A DNA stretch of 7,297 nucleotides from an uncultured Oscillibacter sp. (GTDB lineage: Bacteria; Bacillota; Clostridia; Oscillospirales; Oscillospiraceae), in the NCBI GenBank assembly GCA_910579435.1, contig CAJTVF010000085.1, forward strand, positions 1-7,297, written 5' to 3'. The first letter of the stretch is position 1; each line of letters begins with the position of its first letter. The translations under genes were made by a program, and so were the position numbers. Positions 1 through 7,013 of this stretch are shown here, in pieces. The notes below the pieces were generated by a model. That model saw only the letters and a program-made list of their open reading frames with translations, was not told the origin of the DNA and ran no database searches.

Positions 1-40
1 GCGGGAATTTATGGCGTGAAGCTGTGTGCGGGGATTTCAT
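1..40 (-). CDS. possible start of a downstream gene (partial, cut by window edge)
   Basis: An ATG at 40-38 overlaps the recN stop codon by one base (TGATGA arrangement). It opens a frame that stays open to the window edge and reads MKSPHTASRHKFP. A purine-rich AAGGAA lies a few bases upstream inside the recN end, at suitable spacing for a ribosome binding site. In related Firmicutes recN is commonly followed by spoIVB (a sporulation signalling peptidase), so that would be the first guess. Thirteen residues are too few to identify a protein, so this is only a candidate translationally coupled start. Confidence 0.35.
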   Translation of the reverse strand, partial: MKSPHTASRHKFP

Positions 41-1731
41 CAGTGGTTCCTTAATTTCGCCCGGTACGTTTCCGCCGCGTCCAGCAGCTCTCCGGCGCTG
101 GCAAGCAGGGCGTCCGTCACCTGGGAGCCGCCGGTAATCCGGGCCAGCTCCGCCTTCCGGCGCTCCCGGTCCAGCAGGACCACATGGGTATAGGTCCGGC
201 CCTTTTTCTCCCCCTTCTCCACAGAGAAGTGGGTATCCGCCATGGCGGCCAGCTGGGGCAGATGGGTCACGCAGAGGACCTGCTTCCTCCGGCTGACCTG
301 GGCCAGCTTCTCCGCCACCTTCTGCGCCGCCCGGCCGGACACGCCGGTGTCCACCTCGTCAAAGACCAAGGTTCCCACGGCCTCCTGCTCCGCCAGGACG
401 TTCTTCAAGGCCAGCATGATGCGGGCCAGCTCGCCGCCGGAGGCGATTTTGGCAATGGGCTTCAAGTCCTCTCCGGCGTTGGCGGACATCAGGAAGCGGA
501 CCACGTCGCAGCCGTCGGGGCCCGGGTCCTTTTCCGCAAAGTCGATGGCAAACCGTACCCGGTTCATATCCAGATCCCGGAGCTCCGCTTGAATGCGGGC
601 CTCCAAGGCAGCAGCAGCAGCCTTCCGGGCCTCCGTCAGGGCCTTCCCCGCCGTCTGGACGGCCTTCTCCGCCTTGCCCAGCTTCTTCTCCAGGAACAGC
701 AGCGTGTCGTCCGCCGTCTCGATGGCGTCCAGCTCCGCCCGGCGCTGGTCCAGGTAGGACAGCATTTCCTCTACGGTGGCCCCATACTTCTTTTTCATCC
801 GGTAGAGCTGGTCCGCCCGGCTCTCCGCCGCGTCCAGCTCCTCCGGGGAGAAGTCGAAGGCCCCCCGCAGATCCCGGATGGTCTCCGCCAGGTCGTAGGC
901 CTCGCTCCGCAGGGCCCCCAGGCGCTTGTACGCCTCCCCCAGCTCCCCGTCCAGGTTCCGCACGCCGGACAGGGCCTCCTCCGCGTCCCGCAGCTGATTC
1001 ACCGCCCCGGCGCTCTCGTCGTCTCCGGAGAGGCAGTAGTCCGCGCCGGAGAGGGCGGAGAGGTACTTCTCGCCGTTGCGCAGCAGATTCCGCCGCGCCT
1101 CCAGCTCCTCCTCCTCGCCGGGGCGGAGCTCCGCCCGCTCCAGCTCGCCGATCTGGAAGCGGAGGCTGTCCACCCGCCGGGCCTTTTCCGCCTCGTCCAT
1201 CTGGAGGGCCTTGATCTGGTCCCGGAGGTCCGAGAGGACGGCGTAGGCTTTCTGGTAGGCCCCCAAGGGCTCCTCCGTTTTGCCGAAGCGGTCCAGATAG
1301 GCCCCGTGGAGCTCCTCGTCCAGGAGCTGCGCCCCGTCGTGCTGGCCGTGGATATTCAGCAATTCCCCGCCGACCTGCCGCAGCTGGGCCACGGTGATGG
1401 GACGGCCATTGGCCCGGCAGGCGTTCTTGCCCTCGCCGGAAATCTCCCGCTGGAGAAGCAGGTTCCCGTCCTCGTCGGGGGCCAGGCCGTTCTCCGCCAG
1501 GCCCGGCAGGTCCGCCGGAACGCCGGAGAACTCCGCGCTGACAAAGGCCTTGGCGGCCCCGGTGCGGATAAGGTCCCGGGAGGTCCGGCCTCCCAGCACG
1601 GCCCCCATGGCGTCGATGACGATGGACTTGCCCGCGCCGGTCTCGCCGGTGAGGGCGTTGAAGCCCGGGCGGAACTGGATATCCGCCTCCTCGATGACCG
1701 CGATATTTTCAATGTGCAGAAGCTCCAGCAT
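40..1731 (-). CDS. recN: DNA repair protein RecN (SMC-like ATPase)
   Basis: RecN is a cytoplasmic SMC-family ATPase that acts early at DNA double-strand breaks and promotes recombinational repair. From the chosen start the protein is 563 aa, normal for the family. Visible features are the N-terminal MLELLHIENIAVIEEADI block typical of RecN, Walker A GETGAGKS at residues 29-36, a long charged Glu/Ala/Arg-rich middle (about 150-400) consistent with the short coiled-coil arms, the ABC signature SGGEL at about 431-435, Walker B TLVFDEVD with Asp458/Glu459, and the switch motif THLPQLA around His490. The ATG at 1731 is preceded by GGAGGAG at nine-base spacing and matches the conserved N terminus. 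An in-frame TTG further upstream and an ATG at 1749 would add a non-conserved extension. It lies 198 nt downstream of argR, so it may be read from the same transcript, but that gap is structured. I saw no convincing LexA-type box upstream. Confidence 0.95.
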   Translation of the reverse strand: MLELLHIENIAVIEEADIQFRPGFNALTGETGAGKSIVIDAMGAVLGGRTSRDLIRTGAAKAFVSAEFSGVPADLPGLAENGLAPDEDGNLLLQREISGEGKNACRANGRPITVAQLRQVGGELLNIHGQHDGAQLLDEELHGAYLDRFGKTEEPLGAYQKAYAVLSDLRDQIKALQMDEAEKARRVDSLRFQIGELERAELRPGEEEELEARRNLLRNGEKYLSALSGADYCLSGDDESAGAVNQLRDAEEALSGVRNLDGELGEAYKRLGALRSEAYDLAETIRDLRGAFDFSPEELDAAESRADQLYRMKKKYGATVEEMLSYLDQRRAELDAIETADDTLLFLEKKLGKAEKAVQTAGKALTEARKAAAAALEARIQAELRDLDMNRVRFAIDFAEKDPGPDGCDVVRFLMSANAGEDLKPIAKIASGGELARIMLALKNVLAEQEAVGTLVFDEVDTGVSGRAAQKVAEKLAQVSRRKQVLCVTHLPQLAAMADTHFSVEKGEKKGRTYTHVVLLDRERRKAELARITGGSQVTDALLASAGELLDAAETYRAKLRNH

Positions 1732-1929
1732 GGCGGCTGTCTCCTCCATTTTAAAATCATTTTTGGCGCGGCACCCTCCAGAGGGGCTTCTCTTGCCCCT
1801 TTGGGGCAATTCACCTCCTGCGCGTGCCAAAAATTCCACGACTTGTGCGCCCCTGGGGCGCGCACACCAGTGTCCGATGTCACTGGTGGTGGGGGATTCT
1901 CAAGGGGAAGACCGCTCCCCCTTGACGTT
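1732..1929 (-). other. argR-recN intergenic region packed with hairpins
   Basis: This gap holds no credible gene but at least four exact inverted repeats. In order on the minus strand they are: 1925-1918 with 1907-1900 (8 bp, 10-nt loop); 1888-1881 with 1872-1865 (8 bp, 8-nt loop); a GC-rich hairpin at about 1860-1840 with a small bulge; and a compound element at 1834-1759 that contains a 7-bp hairpin with an AAA loop (TTGCCCC/GGGGCAA, about 1809-1793). None of the first hairpins is followed by a U-run, so a simple intrinsic terminator is not obvious. Candidates are an attenuator or mRNA-stability element between argR and recN, or an inserted interspersed repeat. No -35/-10 pair stood out. 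Confidence 0.5.
1759..1834 (-). repeat. 76-bp inverted-repeat element upstream of recN
   Basis: The ends are an exact 9-bp inverted repeat, ATTTTTGGC (minus strand 1834-1826) and GCCAAAAAT (1767-1759). They enclose a 58-nt GC-rich interior with its own hairpins. Interior features include an unusually perfect Shine-Dalgarno-like AGGAGGTGA at about 1820-1812 and a 7-bp hairpin at about 1809-1793. A/T-rich ends around a folded GC-rich core look like a small palindromic interspersed repeat (REP/MITE-like), but only one copy is in this window, so this is a hypothesis. Confidence 0.4.
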
Positions 1930-2379
1930 TCACAGCATATCCTTAATCTCCTGGCAAAGAAGCTCCGCCGCCTCCGTGTTCCGCATCACCAGCAAAGCGG
2001 TGTCGTCCCCCGCCAGGGAGCCCACGATATCGTTCATATCCATATTGTCCAGGGCCGAGCAAGCCCCGTTGGCCAGGCCCGGCATGGTCTTCACCACCAC
2101 GATGTTCTGGGCGTAGTCAATGCTGACGATGCACTCCCGGAAGATGGTCCGCAGCTTCGCCGCCACGTTCAGCGTCGTCCGGTTTCCGGAGACGGCGTAT
2201 TTATAGACCCCCTGGCCCACCGGCTCCTTGATGAGGTGGAGCTGCTTGATATCCCGGGAAATCGTAGCCTGGGTGCAGCGGAAGCCCCGGGCCTGGAGCC
2301 GGGTCAGCAGCTGCTCCTGGGTCTCGATGTTCTCCTGTCCGATGATCTCCAGAATCATGGCCTGCCGGTCGTTCTTCAT
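1930..2379 (-). CDS. argR: arginine repressor ArgR/AhrC
   Basis: ArgR is an arginine-sensing hexameric DNA-binding protein that represses arginine biosynthesis genes and can activate catabolic ones. The 149-aa length is typical. The N-terminal winged helix-turn-helix spans about 1-70, with the recognition segment TQATISRDIKQL at 36-47. The C-terminal oligomerisation and arginine-binding domain follows, with PGLANGACSALDNM at 100-113 and the conserved GDDT at 124-127, whose acidic pair contacts bound arginine in known ArgR structures. The ATG at 2379 overlaps the nadK stop in an ATGA, implying translational coupling. A G-rich GGGGGG run lies about nine bases upstream. In many Firmicutes argR sits in exactly this position before recN, away from the arg operons. 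No clear ARG-box operator is visible beside it. Confidence 0.96.
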   Translation of the reverse strand: MKNDRQAMILEIIGQENIETQEQLLTRLQARGFRCTQATISRDIKQLHLIKEPVGQGVYKYAVSGNRTTLNVAAKLRTIFRECIVSIDYAQNIVVVKTMPGLANGACSALDNMDMNDIVGSLAGDDTALLVMRNTEAAELLCQEIKDML

Positions 2380-3254
2380 GTGTCCATTCCCCCCGGAAGC
2401 ATTTTTTGCGCGAAAATCTCGCAGAAGCTCCGTTCCGTCAGCCGCACCAGGCGGGTCACATACCGGGAGCGGCGAATCTGGATTTTGTCGTCCGCCCGCA
2501 GGGCGAAGGCCCGGCTCTCATCCACAAAGAGGTATACCGGCTTCCGCCCGTTCCGCTCCAGCTCCACCGTCAGCGTGTGCTCGGGGCTGAGGACGTAGGA
2601 GGAGAAGCGCATGTTGTGGATGCAGATGGGACAGACCACCATGGTCTGGGCCACCGGCTCCACCACCGGCCCCCCGGCGGAGAGGGAGTAGGCCGTGGAT
2701 CCCGTGGGCGTCGCCACGATCACGCCGTCTCCGGCGATGTCCGCCAGGTGCCGCCCGTCGGAGGAAATCTTCAGGTGGATGACATGGGAGATGGGACCCT
2801 CCCGGATGACGGCCTCGTTGAGGCCGAGGTTCGTGTAAATCTGCCGCCCGTCCCGGAAGACGGAGACGTCCAGCATCATCCGCTGCTCCAGCTCAAACTG
2901 CCAGTCCTTGAGCTTGCGCAGCTGCTCCAGCTCCGTGGCCTCCAGCTCGGCGACAAAGCCCAGCCCGCCCATGTTCACGCCCAGCACAGGCATCTTGTGG
3001 AGGGCCGCCAGCTTGGCCAGGTGCAATATGGTTCCGTCCCCGCCGAAGGTGATCAGCAGGTCCGCTCCCCGGAGCTCCTGGGGCAGGGGCAGCACGTCGT
3101 AGTCGGCAAAGGCTCCCTCCTTCCGGTCCCGGAAGGGAGAACACACCACGGTCTGAAAGCCTATACCGCGCAGGATGGCCTCCGCCGCCCGGGTGGTTTT
3201 CATCCCCTGGTCCCGGTTGGGATTGGGGCATAGAATGATCTTTTTGGGATTCAT
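2376..3254 (-). CDS. nadK: NAD kinase
   Basis: NadK phosphorylates NAD(+) to NADP(+) in the cytoplasm using ATP or polyphosphate, and so sets the NADPH supply. The 292-aa protein has the family signatures: GGDGT at 71-75 (catalytic Asp73) after a Rossmann-like N-terminal part, LGVNMGGLGF at 91-100, the NE pair near 146-147, and the glycine-rich GDGVIVATPTGSTAYSLSAGGP segment at about 175-196 that binds NAD. The segment after it reads ICIHNMRFSSYVL, whereas many homologues have a proline/serine-rich PICPHSLS-type stretch; this is a mild divergence outside the core motifs. The ATG at 3254 overlaps the tlyA stop in an ATGA, with a purine-rich GAGGGAG upstream, so translation is probably coupled to tlyA. 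It in turn overlaps argR by four bases. Confidence 0.96.
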   Translation of the reverse strand: MNPKKIILCPNPNRDQGMKTTRAAEAILRGIGFQTVVCSPFRDRKEGAFADYDVLPLPQELRGADLLITFGGDGTILHLAKLAALHKMPVLGVNMGGLGFVAELEATELEQLRKLKDWQFELEQRMMLDVSVFRDGRQIYTNLGLNEAVIREGPISHVIHLKISSDGRHLADIAGDGVIVATPTGSTAYSLSAGGPVVEPVAQTMVVCPICIHNMRFSSYVLSPEHTLTVELERNGRKPVYLFVDESRAFALRADDKIQIRRSRYVTRLVRLTERSFCEIFAQKMLPGGMDT

Positions 3255-4078
3255 AGGGCGTTCTCTCCCTCTTCGTGTTCCTTCAGGCGGCGGTGGGATT
3301 CCTCCACCAGGGCCTTTAAATCTAATTCCGGGGCATTTCCCCCGCCCTTTTGCAGGAAGCCCAGGTACTCGATGTTCCCCTCCGGGCCCCGGATGGGGGA
3401 ATAAGTCAGGCCCAGCACCGTCAGGCCCGCCTCTTTGGCGTGGTCCAGATAGCGCTCCAGGACCTCCAGGTGGACGGCGGGGTCCCGGACCACACCCTTC
3501 TTCCCCACCTTCTCCCGGCCCGCCTCAAATTGGGGCTTTACCAGGGAGACCGCCTGTCCCCCCTCCCCCAGCAGGGCCGCCAGCGGCGGAAGGATCAATT
3601 TCAGGGAAATGAAGCTCACGTCCACCGAGGCGAAGGCCAGCTCCTCCGGCACCTGTTCCCGGCTGAGATACCGGGCGTTGGTTCGCTCCAGGCAGACCAC
3701 CCGGGGGTCGTTCCGGAGCTTCCAGGCCAGCTGGCCCCGGCCCACGTCCACGGCGTAGACCCTGGCCGCGCCGTTTTGGAGCATGCAGTCCGTGAAGCCC
3801 CCGGTGGAGGCCCCGACGTCGGCGCAGACGGCCCCTTCCAGACGGATGGGAAAGGTTTTCATGGCCTTCTCCAGCTTCAGCCCGCCCCGGCTGACATAGG
3901 GGAGCCTGTCCCCCCGGACCTCCACCGCCGCCGCGGCGGAAACCGCCATGCCGGGCTTGTCCGCCTTCCGGCCGTCCACGTACACTACGCCGCTCATAAT
4001 GACCGCCTGGGCCCGCTGGCGGCTCTCCTCCAGGCCCCGCTCCACCAGGAGCAGGTCCAATCTCTTCTTATCGCTCAT
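3251..4078 (-). CDS. tlyA: TlyA/YqxC-type S4-domain RNA 2'-O-methyltransferase
   Basis: Members of this family carry an S4 RNA-binding domain joined to an FtsJ/RrmJ-type SAM-dependent methyltransferase. The best-studied one, mycobacterial TlyA, 2'-O-methylates 16S and 23S rRNA. The protein is 275 aa, normal for the family. The S4 domain is at about 5-65 (RLDLLLVERGLEESRQRAQ, then VYVDGR). The conserved YVSRGGLKLEKA follows at 61-72 with Lys68, then SAM motif I ADVGASTGGFTDCML at 86-100, Asp153 in VDVSFISL, and Lys181 in VKPQFEAGREK. This fits the catalytic K-D-K-E arrangement. The start at 4078 is chosen because GGAGG lies upstream within dxs and the S4 domain begins straight after it; the longer in-frame start adds a Pro/Arg-rich tail unlike the family. 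It overlaps dxs by 11 nt. rRNA substrate specificity here is inferred. Related proteins are often labelled hemolysin A, which is a misleading name. Confidence 0.92.
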   Translation of the reverse strand: MSDKKRLDLLLVERGLEESRQRAQAVIMSGVVYVDGRKADKPGMAVSAAAAVEVRGDRLPYVSRGGLKLEKAMKTFPIRLEGAVCADVGASTGGFTDCMLQNGAARVYAVDVGRGQLAWKLRNDPRVVCLERTNARYLSREQVPEELAFASVDVSFISLKLILPPLAALLGEGGQAVSLVKPQFEAGREKVGKKGVVRDPAVHLEVLERYLDHAKEAGLTVLGLTYSPIRGPEGNIEYLGFLQKGGGNAPELDLKALVEESHRRLKEHEEGENAL

Positions 4079-5924
4079 GGCACGCCTCCTCCACCGCCGC
4101 GGCAACGGCGGCGGCGTCCAGGCCAAACCGCTCCTCCAGCTGAGGGACGCTGCCCTCCGGGGCGAAGGTCCGGCCCAGGTTCTTCAAAATCAGCTTTCGC
4201 GGGGCCCGGCCCTCCCCCGCCAGGATGGCGGCGACGCGCTGGCCCACGCAGCCTGCGCCGAAGCAGTCCTCCAGCACCAATAGGATGTCCGTTTCCTGGA
4301 AAAAGTCCGCCAGAACCGACCCGTCCAGGGGTGCAATCTGGTTCAGCTTCAAAACCTCCGCCTGAATTCCCCTCCGCTCCAAACGCGCCGCCGCCTCCAG
4401 CGCCTGGTTCACCAGAACGCCGTAAGCCAGCAGGGTGACGCCCTTTCCCTCCCGGAGGCGGACCAGGGGCTTGTCCGAGGCGTCCCCCCGGTAGGCTCCC
4501 TCCCCTCCCCGGGGGTAGCGGACCGCCACGGGGCCAGCGAGGTCAAAGAGGGCCCGCCGCAGCATATGCCGCAGCTCCGCGAAGCTGGCGGGACAAAGGA
4601 CGGTATAGCCCGGCAGGGCCGGGAGAAACAGCGGGTCGAAGCAGCCGTGATGGGTCTCTCCGTCGGCCCCCACCAGGCCCGCCCGGTCCACGCCCAGGAC
4701 CACGTGGAGGTTTTCCAGGGCCACGTCGTGGATGAGCATGTCATAGCTTCTCTGCAAAAAGGTGGAGTACACGGCAAACACCGGCAGCAGGCCCTGGGCC
4801 GCCATGCCCGCCGCCATGGAGACGCCGTGGCCCTCGGCGATGCCCACGTCGAAAAAGCGGGCCGGGAAGGTCCTGGCAAAGCCGGAAAGGCCCGTGCCGT
4901 CCGCCATGGCGGCGGTAATGGCGCAGACCCGGGAATCCTCCCGGGCGAAGTCCGTCAGGGCCTTTCCGAAGACAGAGGAAAAGCTCTCCTCCCCGGTCTT
5001 TTCCAAACGCCCGGTCTCGGGGTCGAAGGGCCCCACGCCGTGGTACATGTCCGGGTTCCGCTCCGCGAAGGGAACGCCCTTTCCCTTGACGGTGTTCACG
5101 TGGACCACCACCGGGCAGTCCAGCTCCCGGGCCCAGCTGAGGGCGTCGCAAAGCCGGGGCAGGTCGTGGCCGTCCACGGGGCCCAGATAGGTGAAGCCCA
5201 TATCCTCAAACAGCGTGCTCCCGGGAAACAGGTTCCGCTTCAAAAAGGTCTTGACCTTGTGGTTGAAGCGGTACAGGGGATTCTGCATAGGCCGGGAGCC
5301 GAACAGGCTCCGGTACCACTTTTTAAAGTGATAGTACCCCGGCCGGGACCGGAGCCGGGCCAGGTGGGAGGGCATGGCCCCCACGTTGGGATTGATGGAC
5401 ATGCCGTTGTCGTTTAAAATCACGATCAGGGGCTCGCCGGAGGCCCCGGCGTTGTTCAGCCCCTCATAGGCCAGGCCCCCGGTAAGGGCCCCGTCGCCGA
5501 TGAGGGCGAGGACGCGGTAGTCCCCGCTCCTCAGGGTCCGGGCCCGGGCGAGCCCTAAGGCCACGGAGACAGAGTTGGAGGCATGTCCAGCGATAAAGGC
5601 GTCGTGGACGCTCTCATGGGGCTTGGGAAAGCCGGAGAGGCCGTCCAGCTGGCGGAGGGTATCAAACCGCTCCCGGCGGCCCGTCAGAATCTTATGGACA
5701 TAGCTCTGGTGGCCCACGTCGAAGACCAGCCGGTCCCGCTCCGTGTCAAAGACCCGGTGAATGGCCACCGTCAGCTCCACCACTCCCAGGTTGGATGCCA
5801 GGTGTCCCCCGGTTTGGGAGACGCTTTTTACAAGAAACTCCCTCAGCTCCTGGCAGAGCTGGGGGAGCTGGCCCTCCGGCAGCGCCCGGACGTCGGCTGG
5901 AGAATGAATAGATTCCAGCAGCAT
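4068..5924 (-). CDS. dxs: 1-deoxy-D-xylulose-5-phosphate synthase
   Basis: DXS condenses pyruvate and glyceraldehyde 3-phosphate, using thiamine diphosphate, into DXP. This is the first step of the non-mevalonate isoprenoid pathway (it also feeds thiamine and pyridoxal synthesis). The protein is 618 aa, normal length. Motifs in order are His41 in TGGHLASNLG, GHQSYVHKILTGR from 71, FPKPHESVHDAFIAGHAS (100-116), the ThDP-binding GDGALTGG (143-150) with NN at 157-158, NDNGMSI (171-177), GPVDGHD (248-254), the catalytic Glu364 in FDVGIAEGHGV, and DRAGLVGADGETHHGCFD (413-430). All expected residues appear present. The ATG at 5924 has AGGAG five bases upstream; the longer in-frame start would run into oapA. 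It begins 11 nt after the oapA stop, so the two are probably on one mRNA, and it overlaps tlyA by 11 nt. Confidence 0.97.
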   Translation of the reverse strand: MLLESIHSPADVRALPEGQLPQLCQELREFLVKSVSQTGGHLASNLGVVELTVAIHRVFDTERDRLVFDVGHQSYVHKILTGRRERFDTLRQLDGLSGFPKPHESVHDAFIAGHASNSVSVALGLARARTLRSGDYRVLALIGDGALTGGLAYEGLNNAGASGEPLIVILNDNGMSINPNVGAMPSHLARLRSRPGYYHFKKWYRSLFGSRPMQNPLYRFNHKVKTFLKRNLFPGSTLFEDMGFTYLGPVDGHDLPRLCDALSWARELDCPVVVHVNTVKGKGVPFAERNPDMYHGVGPFDPETGRLEKTGEESFSSVFGKALTDFAREDSRVCAITAAMADGTGLSGFARTFPARFFDVGIAEGHGVSMAAGMAAQGLLPVFAVYSTFLQRSYDMLIHDVALENLHVVLGVDRAGLVGADGETHHGCFDPLFLPALPGYTVLCPASFAELRHMLRRALFDLAGPVAVRYPRGGEGAYRGDASDKPLVRLREGKGVTLLAYGVLVNQALEAAARLERRGIQAEVLKLNQIAPLDGSVLADFFQETDILLVLEDCFGAGCVGQRVAAILAGEGRAPRKLILKNLGRTFAPEGSVPQLEERFGLDAAAVAAAVEEACHER

Positions 5925-5935
5925 AGCTTCTCCTC

Positions 5936-6478
5936 TCAATGGCGGAACACGCATAAAAACCGCCCGGCCCAATAGACCACCTGGGTGCTCTTCTTAATGG
6001 CCACGGCCTTGCCCAGGGCCTTGCCGCCGATGGTCAGGCCGGACACCAGGGCCGTCACGGCCACGGAGATCAGCACGGTCCTCAGGTTCAGCGCCCGCTG
6101 GAGCTGGGTGACGATCACCGCCCCCGTGGCGCCGCTGACGATGCCGCAGATATCCCCCACCACGTCGTTGCAGACGCTGGAGACCCGCCCCGCGTTCCGC
6201 AGCAGCATCAAAGACTGCTTGGCCCCCTTCTCCTTGTGGGAGGCCATAGCGTGGAAGGGCTTGGGGTCCGCCGCCGTCACGGCCACACCCACAATGTCGA
6301 ACAGGATGCCTAAGGAGATGAACAGCGCCAGCATCAAAAGAGCGGCGGTCACGCCCGCGCCCTCCAGCATCGACTCCGACGCCAGACTCAGCACGGCGGA
6401 GAGGACCACCGCCATCAAAAAGACCGTAAGGGCCCAACGATATGGGGAAGGGGCCTTTCCCTTCTGCTGTTTTTTCAA
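5936..6478 (-). CDS. oapA: OLE RNA-associated membrane protein OapA
   Basis: OapA is the integral membrane partner that holds OLE RNA at the cell membrane in Firmicutes such as Bacillus halodurans. The predicted protein is 180 aa. It has a basic N terminus (KKQQKGK) and four hydrophobic stretches at about 14-33, 41-63, 108-125 and 132-155. A conserved-looking hydrophilic section lies between the second and third (FDIVGVAVTAADPKPFHAMASHKEKGAK, then LLRNAGRVSSVCNDVVGDICGIVSGATG). The ending GKAVAIKKSTQVVYWAGRF resembles the DUF21/CNNM-like ion-transport relatives. I recognise the middle block and the context (between an OLE-like RNA and dxs), but no alignment was run. The TTG at 6478 is preferred because GGGAGG lies five bases upstream. 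An earlier TTG at 6517 would translate through a hairpin and has no ribosome binding site. The non-ATG start suggests modest expression relative to the RNA. Confidence 0.82.
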   Translation of the reverse strand: MKKQQKGKAPSPYRWALTVFLMAVVLSAVLSLASESMLEGAGVTAALLMLALFISLGILFDIVGVAVTAADPKPFHAMASHKEKGAKQSLMLLRNAGRVSSVCNDVVGDICGIVSGATGAVIVTQLQRALNLRTVLISVAVTALVSGLTIGGKALGKAVAIKKSTQVVYWAGRFLCVFRH

Positions 6479-6483
6479 AGGAA

Positions 6484-6489
6484 CCTCCC
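6484..6489 (-). promoter_or_regulatory. ribosome binding site that sets the oapA TTG start
   Basis: GGGAGG ends five bases before TTG (6478-6476), the first codon of a frame reading LKKQQKGKAPSPYRW. No ATG or GTG in that frame lies between the OLE region and the first membrane helix. This site therefore decides the start and leaves the upstream hairpin (6514-6494) outside the coding region. Confidence 0.7.
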
Positions 6490-6490
6490 G

Positions 6491-6514
6491 GAAAGCCGCC
6501 CGGCCGGGGCGGCT
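6491..6514 (-). terminator. GC-rich hairpin between ole and oapA (weak terminator or processing site)
   Basis: AGCCGCCC (6514-6507) and GGGCGGCT (6501-6494) form a perfect 8-bp stem with a 5-nt loop CGGCC. Only a short U-tract follows (UU then CC after the stem). It sits 14 nt past the 3' strand of the OLE terminal helix and directly before the oapA ribosome binding site. Its position fits the 3' boundary of the RNA gene. The poor U-tract fits partial termination with read-through into oapA-dxs. Confidence 0.5.
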
Positions 6515-6527
6515 CAATTGTTTTTAA

Positions 6528-6547
6528 CGCTAAGCCGGCGGCGGCAG
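6528..6547 (-). other. 3' strand of the RNA-closing terminal helix
   Basis: This segment pairs with 7182-7165. C7182-C7175 pairs with G6528-G6535 (8 bp), G7174-G7168 with C6537-C6543 (7 bp), and C7167-G7165 with G6545-C6547 (3 bp). G6536 and C6544 are single-base bulges. It fixes the 3' limit of the folded RNA just before the hairpin that precedes oapA. Confidence 0.7.
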
Positions 6548-6568
6548 AAAAAGTAAATCTTACGGCTT

Positions 6569-6600
6569 AGGTACGGGTTGGATTTCCCCGGAACGCACCT
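6569..6600 (-). other. 3'-domain hairpin with GAAA tetraloop inside the OLE RNA
   Basis: A 7-bp stem (6600-6594 with 6575-6569, one G-U) encloses an internal loop (UUCC opposite AACC) and a short GGG/UCC stem capped by GAAA (6586-6583), a GNRA tetraloop. A 3'-domain hairpin with a GNRA loop is reminiscent of the part of OLE RNA recognised by the L7Ae/KOW-like protein OapB. That correspondence comes from memory and is unverified. Confidence 0.5.
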
Positions 6601-7013
6601 CTCGTTGCCGATGGAGGCGGTTTCCCGTTCGGCGCTCCGGCGCGGCGTCGCCTCTCCGCGCTACCCGATTGCCACTTAGTCCGCACTGCAATCCCTTTTC
6701 TGCCCCGTCAGGACAGCCTAGGTGATTTCCACCACAGTCTGTCCGCTTCTTTAGCCTCTTTTGCAAAACGGGTTTCAAAGAGCGATCAGGAAGCTGCCCT
6801 GGCCGGGGCTTCTCCCTGTAGTTCCCTGATCCACCCGCCCCACTCAAGGCAGGCTACGGCTGCACACAGCGTTACGGCCCCGAAAGACCGATGCACCGCA
6901 TTGCAGGTTCACAATCTGCTTCGTACGCGGGCCGGAATTACCACAGTGGGAGTACGTCCGCGCACAAGAACAGGTCTCCACGGAAACAGGGTCGGATAAA
7001 CCATGCCATTGGA

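Noticed and set aside
1747..1839. Longer RecN starts (ATG at 1749, TTG after AGGAGGTGA, or upstream ATG at 1839)
   Set aside because: They add residues not seen in RecN, whose conserved sequence begins at MLELLHIEN. The ATG at 1731 has its own GGAGGAG site.
1732..1929. LexA/SOS box or ARG box in the argR-recN gap
   Set aside because: No match to the Firmicutes LexA pattern (CGAAC-4-GTTCG) or to an ARG-box pattern could be seen by eye.
184..2598. 804-codon open frame on the plus strand, antisense to recN and argR
   Set aside because: It mirrors RecN and ArgR, which have complete motifs. Its translation is rich in Leu/Gly/Arg/His/Val without domains, typical of an antisense shadow in GC-rich coding DNA.
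2406..3233. 275-codon plus-strand open frame over nadK
   Set aside because: Shadow of nadK, with low-complexity composition and no recognisable motif.
3350..4438. 362-codon plus-strand open frame over tlyA and dxs
   Set aside because: It crosses two well-supported genes on the other strand, and its Pro/Arg-rich tail is a GC-bias artefact.
4566..5417. 283-codon plus-strand open frame inside dxs
   Set aside because: Shadow of dxs; all catalytic motifs of DXS are on the minus strand.
6549..6565. Small hairpin GUAA-GAU-UUAC followed by UUUUU as an intrinsic terminator
   Set aside because: Only four A/U-rich pairs, and the 3' strand of the terminal helix lies just downstream, so the RNA evidently continues.
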